Notes under the pieces: model-generated
Told to the model about the DNA's origin: nothing
The model's database searches: none
What the model saw: the letters and a program-made list of their open reading frames with translations, nothing else
Assembly: GCA_002716165.1 (NCBI GenBank)
Contig: PAZT01000001.1
Location: 1 to 9,710 of the forward strand
From: Deltaproteobacteria bacterium
GTDB lineage: Bacteria > SAR324 > NAC60-12
Reading direction: 5' to 3'
DNA length: 9,710 nt
Shown: positions 6,025-9,710 of the stretch, piece after piece
Layout: each line of letters starts with the position of its first letter
How positions within the stretch are numbered: the stretch's first letter is position 1
Position numbers and translations under genes: made by a program

Positions 6025-8256
6025 ATGTCTTCACGACTCCAGGAAATTCGTAACAACTATAAAGAAATAATCTCTACAAACCCTCACATCCGAAATAGGA
6101 TGCTTGCAGTGGTTGTTCTATTGTTTCTGCTTATAGTACTTGTATTGTTTAGCATGCAAAAGGGGTTTTCTTTACTGGAGCATTCAGGATCACAGTTAAT
6201 GGTTTTTGTGGCAATAAACGTTAATATTGTTCTGCTGGCTATAGTATTCTATTTGATTGCTCGGAATCTTCTCAAACTTTCATATGAACGTAAAAAACAT
6301 GTCCTAGGAGTCAATCTCAAAACAAAACTTATTACCTCCTTCATTGTACTCTCACTGCCAGCTATGGGGTTCCATCTTTTTGCAAGTTACTTCATCGCAA
6401 CAAATCTGGAATCATGGCTAAAAGGTCAGCAAGAATCAGTAGTTCAGAGTGCACAAAACGTTTCTGACGCATATCACCATAATCTACGCAAAACAATGGA
6501 GCTCCAACATTTAATATGGGCCAAATATATAAGTGAAAGCAAGGAGAAATTCAGTTCAATAAAACCTTTGAAGAATATTGAAGCCAATGTATCAATTTAC
6601 TCCAAAGAGCAGGAACTTTTGGCTCAGTGGATGCAGTCCGAGATTTCTCAGACATATTGGACTGAACCCTCTTTAAATGAGTGGTATCAAATAAAATCCA
6701 AGAAACAAATTTGGTTTACTAAAGAATTAGAAGATCGCATCATTTTCCGTCATATCACTCATTTCTCTCATCAAAACAAACAAATATTTTTAGAAACTTT
6801 TTATCCTGCATCACCATATTCCTCGAATGCTATAAGTGAAATAATTTCACAGGGGCACAACACAAGGTTTTTGACAGAATCAGAGGACTTGGTGCGCGGA
6901 TATTATTTGATCATTTTTTTGCTTATGACCCTATTTATTATTTTTGTAGCAACGTGGTTGGCATTTTATCTAGCACGAGGATTTGTCCAGCCTATCGAAG
7001 ATCTTGCTCTTGCTACACAAAGAGTTTCCGAAGGTGAACTGGGATTTCAGGTAAAACTTCAGGGTCCTTTAGACAAGGACTTTGCATTACTTATGAAGTC
7101 TTTCAACTCAATGAGCCGTGACCTGCTTGAACACCAGATTGCACTTAACAAAACAACCAGCAATCTACAGGATAGTCACAGGACACTTGAGAGCCAAATT
7201 CGCTTTGTAGAGCTTGTATTGGAAAATATTACAACAGGTGTAATGTCAATGGATGTTGAAGGTCACATTGAAATACTTAATCACTCTGCAAAACAAATGC
7301 TTCAAATAAAAAATCCCGGATTTGATACAGGCAAACACTACAGTGATGTTTTGGAGGAAGAGTCCCTGCAACAATTTGAAGAAATGGCTGAACAAATTAA
7401 AGGAAATAAAGAACGATCTATATCACAAAACCTAATCGTTCACAAAAAAGAAGGACCAGTTGAAGTCTCCGCAACCCTTCTTGTTCTTCAAAACAGTGAG
7501 GGCCAGTCTGCAGGCATGGTTTGCGTTTACAACAATATTACAGAAATCCAGCGTCTTCAGCGCGCAAGGGCATGGCGGGAAGTAGCACGTCGTATAGCAC
7601 ATGAAATAAAAAATCCACTAACGCCTATTCAACTTTCGGCTGAACGCATCAACCGTAAATATGCTGGAGAAGTTTCAGATGATGTGGCCCTGTATCAATC
7701 AACACAAACAATAATTAATGAAGTGCAGCATCTTAAGAAAATGGTAAGTGAATTTTCAAATTTTGCAAAAATTCCTGAGTCCAATCCTCAAATTAGTGAT
7801 CTAAATCAGATAATTGTGAACGCTCTTCATCTGTTTCATGAAAACTTGCCCACCAGAATATCCTTGAACACAGATCTTAGTGAGTCTCTGCCCCAACTAC
7901 CTCTGGACAGTGAACAGATCCGCAGAGTGATAATAAATCTGGTGGACAATTCAATAAGTTCAATTGAAAAAAAAGGGACACTTTCCCGAATTTTCAACCA
8001 GGGCAAAATAACTATTAAAACTAGACATGTTCCAGATTTAAACATCATCTGCATGGACATTGAAGATAACGGAACCGGCATCGCTCCAGAAATTGCAGAT
8101 CAACTGTTTGAACCATATACGACAACAAAAGAACAGGGCACAGGTCTTGGTCTGACAATTGTCAGCCAAACCATTTCTGATCATAATGGCTTTACACGTT
8201 TCCGTAATCTCGAAACAGGAGGTGTTTGTTTCTCCATTGAACTTCCTGTGAACTGA
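6025..8256 (+). CDS. NtrY-like membrane sensor histidine kinase
   Basis: This 743-residue kinase has the NtrY layout. Three N-terminal membrane segments (about 27-44, 57-80, 103-126) precede a periplasmic region (about 127-292) and a fourth segment (293-316). Then come HAMP (about 317-370, with FVQPIEDLALATQRVSEGEL), a short coiled linker, PAS (about 393-508), HisKA (about 515-585) with phospho-acceptor H526 in RRIAHEIKNPLTP, and the HATPase domain: N box IINLVDNS (636-643), G1 DNGTG (681-685), F box LFEPYTTT (694-701) and G2 GTGLGL (705-710). NtrY kinases phosphorylate NtrX-type sigma54 activators, linked to nitrogen or redox control. No response regulator gene is adjacent, so its partner is unknown. 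It follows ccmE after 87 nt; TTAACT (5979) and TTATTC (6002) are a weak promoter possibility. No Shine-Dalgarno sequence is seen. The histidine kinase call is certain; the NtrY subfamily is likely. Confidence 0.92.
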   Translation: MSSRLQEIRNNYKEIISTNPHIRNRMLAVVVLLFLLIVLVLFSMQKGFSLLEHSGSQLMVFVAINVNIVLLAIVFYLIARNLLKLSYERKKHVLGVNLKTKLITSFIVLSLPAMGFHLFASYFIATNLESWLKGQQESVVQSAQNVSDAYHHNLRKTMELQHLIWAKYISESKEKFSSIKPLKNIEANVSIYSKEQELLAQWMQSEISQTYWTEPSLNEWYQIKSKKQIWFTKELEDRIIFRHITHFSHQNKQIFLETFYPASPYSSNAISEIISQGHNTRFLTESEDLVRGYYLIIFLLMTLFIIFVATWLAFYLARGFVQPIEDLALATQRVSEGELGFQVKLQGPLDKDFALLMKSFNSMSRDLLEHQIALNKTTSNLQDSHRTLESQIRFVELVLENITTGVMSMDVEGHIEILNHSAKQMLQIKNPGFDTGKHYSDVLEEESLQQFEEMAEQIKGNKERSISQNLIVHKKEGPVEVSATLLVLQNSEGQSAGMVCVYNNITEIQRLQRARAWREVARRIAHEIKNPLTPIQLSAERINRKYAGEVSDDVALYQSTQTIINEVQHLKKMVSEFSNFAKIPESNPQISDLNQIIVNALHLFHENLPTRISLNTDLSESLPQLPLDSEQIRRVIINLVDNSISSIEKKGTLSRIFNQGKITIKTRHVPDLNIICMDIEDNGTGIAPEIADQLFEPYTTTKEQGTGLGLTIVSQTISDHNGFTRFRNLETGGVCFSIELPVN

Positions 8257-8272
8257 CATTTACTTTTAGCAA

Positions 8273-8692
8273 ATGAAAAATTACCAACAAGTTTTACATA
8301 TACAAACAACAGGAAAATGTCTTCGCGAAATTACTCGGGAAGTAGTTAATGTGGTACGTGTTTCAGAAATAAAATCAGGACTTTGTAACCTTTTTGTCAT
8401 GCACACATCAGCAAGTCTAATTATCCAAGAAAACGCCGATCCTGATGTTAAACGAGATCTAGAATATTTTTTAGGAAAGCTGGTTCCAGAAAATGATTTA
8501 GGTTATACTCACACAGCCGAGGGTCCAGATGATATGCCTTCACACATTAGGAGTGTGCTGACAAATACTTCTGAGCAGATTCCTCTTTCTGGAGGTAAAA
8601 TGCTTTTGGGTACGTGGCAGGGAATTTTTCTATGGGAACACCGTTCAATCGGTCATTCAAGGAACGTGGTTGTTAATATTTACGGAGACTAA
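8273..8692 (+). CDS. YjbQ-family (UPF0047) protein
   Basis: The 139-residue product matches the compact YjbQ/UPF0047 family in length and motifs: MHTSASLIIQENADPDV (43-59), TAEGPDDMPSHI (81-92), LGTWQGIFLWEHR (112-124) and a C-terminal beta strand NVVVNIYG. Conserved H44, D56, H91 and E122-H123 are probably metal or active-site residues of this trimeric cytosolic fold. Some members show weak thiamine-phosphate synthase activity, but the physiological role of the family is not settled. The gene starts 16 nt after the kinase stop, so it is probably co-transcribed with it. No Shine-Dalgarno sequence precedes the ATG, yet the start fits the family N-terminus. Confidence 0.93.
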   Translation: MKNYQQVLHIQTTGKCLREITREVVNVVRVSEIKSGLCNLFVMHTSASLIIQENADPDVKRDLEYFLGKLVPENDLGYTHTAEGPDDMPSHIRSVLTNTSEQIPLSGGKMLLGTWQGIFLWEHRSIGHSRNVVVNIYGD

Positions 8693-8695
8693 ATT

Positions 8696-8803
8696 ATGAA
8701 TTACGATTTTGAAGATTGTTACTACAAGTTGACAAAAATCATATATTATTTTTACTTTTCATTTTTAGTAAAAAAAAATGTATTATCAAATTTATGCAAT
8801 TGA
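8696..8803 (+). CDS. Candidate 35-residue small protein after yjbQ-family gene
   Basis: An ATG lies 3 nt after the YjbQ stop, with GGAG (8684-8687) 8 nt upstream, a better ribosome site than most neighbours have. The reading frame runs 35 codons to TGA. The product begins MNYDFEDCYY and has a hydrophobic aromatic stretch (about residues 12-25) followed by two lysines, so it could be a tiny membrane peptide. Against it: the DNA is very AT-rich, so Tyr/Phe/Ile runs arise by chance, GGAG is also the end of the yjbQ coding sequence, and candidate pyrG promoter boxes overlap it. I do not recognise it. Confidence 0.2.
   Translation: MNYDFEDCYYKLTKIIYYFYFSFLVKKNVLSNLCN
8729..8756 (+). promoter_or_regulatory. 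Possible upstream promoter for pyrG
   Basis: A perfect TTGACA (8729-8734) is followed after 16 nt by TTTACT (8751-8756), which matches the -10 consensus at four positions. A start near 8763 would give a leader of about 100 nt. The -35 is convincing; the -10 is weak. Confidence 0.3.
8749..8774. repeat. A/T-rich inverted repeat upstream of pyrG
   Basis: TTTTTACT (8749-8756) and AGTAAAAA (8767-8774) are perfect 8-bp arms around a 10-nt loop. A second pairing, CATTTTT (8760-8766) with AAAAATG (8774-8780), would compete with the first. The stems have almost no G-C pairs and no T-tract follows on the plus strand, so a functional terminator or attenuator is doubtful. Confidence 0.25.
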
Positions 8804-8812
8804 ACTTTCAAA

Positions 8813-8818
8813 TATAAT
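8813..8818 (+). promoter_or_regulatory. Possible -10 element proximal to pyrG
   Basis: A perfect TATAAT lies 47 nt before the pyrG ATG and would start transcription near 8825, giving a leader of about 40 nt. No -35-like hexamer lies 16-18 nt upstream, so it may be chance in AT-rich DNA. Confidence 0.25.
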
Positions 8819-8865
8819 TTTTATTTGTAATAACCTCTCCAACAAAAGACAAGCAAAACCAGCTC

Positions 8866-9710
8866 ATGCAAACAAAATATATATTTATTACAGGCGGTGT
8901 GGTTTCAGGACTTGGCAAAGGAATTGCTGCAGCCTCAATTGGAGCTTTACTAGAAGCAAGAGGGCTGACAGTTAGCTTAATGAAGCTTGATCCATATATA
9001 AATGTTGATGCCGGCACGATGAATCCCTTCCAGCATGGCGAAGTCTTTGTTACCGTGGACGGTGCGGAAACAGATTTAGATCTAGGACATTATGAGCGAT
9101 ACACAAATGCAGTACTGACTCGCAAGCATAACCGTACAACTGGCCAGATATATGACACAGTTATTCGAAAAGAGCGTGCTGGTGATTATCTTGGAGCTAC
9201 TGTGCAGGTAGTTCCGCACGTGATTGATGAAATAAAAAATACTATAACGGAAGCTTCAAGAATTTTTGACAAAAAAACAAAAACATTTACTGCTCCCAAT
9301 GCCGACATTTGTATTGTTGAAATCGGTGGAACTGTAGGTGACATTGAGTCACTACCTTTTCTGGAAGCCATTCGACAATTTAGGCACGATCATGGAAAGG
9401 AACATACCTTGTTTGTTCACCTGACTCTAATTGTACAAACTGCAGAAATGAAAACCAAGCCTACCCAGCATAGTGTCGGCAAACTTCGGGAAATCGGAAT
9501 ACAGCCTGATATTCTTATTTGCCGCACTCCAGAAATGCTTTCAGAAAAAGTAAGAAGCAAAATTTCTCTATTCACTAACGTTCCTGAAGATTCTGTTGTG
9601 AACGGTCTTGATGTGGAGTCAGTGTATGAAGTCCCCCTAATGTTTCACCAGCAGAATCTAGACAACATTATAATGAATAATCTTCAGATGTGGACAGGAA
9701 GTCCAAAACT
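8866..9710 (+). CDS. pyrG: CTP synthase (N-terminal part, truncated by window edge)
   Basis: CTP synthase makes CTP from UTP, ATP and glutamine, the last step of de novo pyrimidine nucleotide synthesis. The open frame from ATG 8866 gives 281 residues to the edge, covering the amidoligase (synthase) domain and the start of the linker; the glutaminase domain lies beyond the window. Seen: MQTKYIFITGGVVSGLGKG with the P-loop at about 10-19, KLDPYINVDAGTMNPFQHGEVFV (40-62), DGAETDLDLGHYERY (65-79) with Mg-binding D72 and neighbours, VEIGGTVGDIES (151-162) with E152, and KTKPTQHSV (196-204). The start is fixed by the family N-terminus, although no Shine-Dalgarno sequence precedes it. It is separated from the YjbQ-family gene by 173 AT-rich nt with promoter-like boxes, so it may have its own promoter. 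Confidence 0.98.
   Translation, partial: MQTKYIFITGGVVSGLGKGIAAASIGALLEARGLTVSLMKLDPYINVDAGTMNPFQHGEVFVTVDGAETDLDLGHYERYTNAVLTRKHNRTTGQIYDTVIRKERAGDYLGATVQVVPHVIDEIKNTITEASRIFDKKTKTFTAPNADICIVEIGGTVGDIESLPFLEAIRQFRHDHGKEHTLFVHLTLIVQTAEMKTKPTQHSVGKLREIGIQPDILICRTPEMLSEKVRSKISLFTNVPEDSVVNGLDVESVYEVPLMFHQQNLDNIIMNNLQMWTGSPK

Noticed and set aside
7836..8259. Two minus-strand ORFs opposite the HATPase domain of the kinase
   Set aside because: They are antisense shadows of conserved N, G1, F and G2 box coding sequence.
8778..8975. Plus-strand 65-codon ORF overlapping the start of pyrG
   Set aside because: It is in a different frame from pyrG, has no ribosome site and its second half is out-of-frame pyrG sequence.
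9186..9371. Minus-strand 61-codon ORF opposite pyrG
   Set aside because: It is antisense to the conserved GGTVGDIES region of CTP synthase.
1..9710. Mobile element, CRISPR, tRNA or horizontally acquired defence island
   Set aside because: No transposase, integrase, terminal repeats, spaced repeats or cloverleaf-like sequence was seen, and composition is even across the window.

Overview
The window reads as AT-rich chromosomal DNA from a diderm (Gram-negative) bacterium. Outer-membrane export (TolC-type protein), System I cytochrome c maturation (CcmC, CcmD, CcmE) and an NtrY-type sensor kinase with an HAMP-PAS-HisKA-HATPase layout point to a proteobacterium or a close relative. GatB implies tRNA-dependent amidation of Glu-tRNA(Gln) and/or Asp-tRNA(Asn). 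An AT-rich marine delta-type lineage is possible, but nothing here fixes the taxon. No rRNA, tRNA, CRISPR array, insertion sequence or other mobile element was seen, and base composition looks even throughout.

Layout: (1) 1-1160, minus strand, N-terminal 386 residues of a TolC-family outer-membrane efflux protein that runs off the left edge. (2) 1161-1475, an AT-rich divergent intergenic region with one plausible promoter in each direction and a long imperfect inverted repeat. (3) 1476-3186, plus strand: msrB (methionine-R-sulfoxide reductase), a HAD-superfamily 5'-nucleotidase-like protein and a nucleoside 2-deoxyribosyltransferase-like protein; the last two look like a nucleotide/nucleoside salvage pair. 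(4) 3205-5937: a tightly packed run gatB-ccmC-ccmD-ccmE with overlapping or abutting ends. (5) 6025-8256: a large NtrY-like membrane histidine kinase with no response regulator beside it, followed after 16 nt by a YjbQ-family gene (8273-8692). (6) 8693-8865: AT-rich gap with promoter-like boxes, a weak hairpin and a 35-codon candidate small ORF. (7) 8866-9710: pyrG (CTP synthase), cut by the right edge after 281 residues.

How the genes relate: CcmC and CcmE handle and covalently chaperone heme for cytochrome c assembly, and CcmD assists; ccmA, ccmB and ccmF-H are not here. PyrG and the deoxyribosyltransferase/nucleotidase pair all touch nucleotide metabolism, but at separate loci. MsrB repairs oxidised methionine. 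From 1476 onward every well-supported gene lies on the plus strand, so several could be co-transcribed.

I did not find a convincing undescribed system. The points most worth a second look are the scarcity of Shine-Dalgarno sequences at these starts, the minimal gatB-linked ccmCDE cluster next to an orphan NtrY-type kinase, the nucleotidase/deoxyribosyltransferase pair, the inverted repeat upstream of msrB, and the small ORF after yjbQ.
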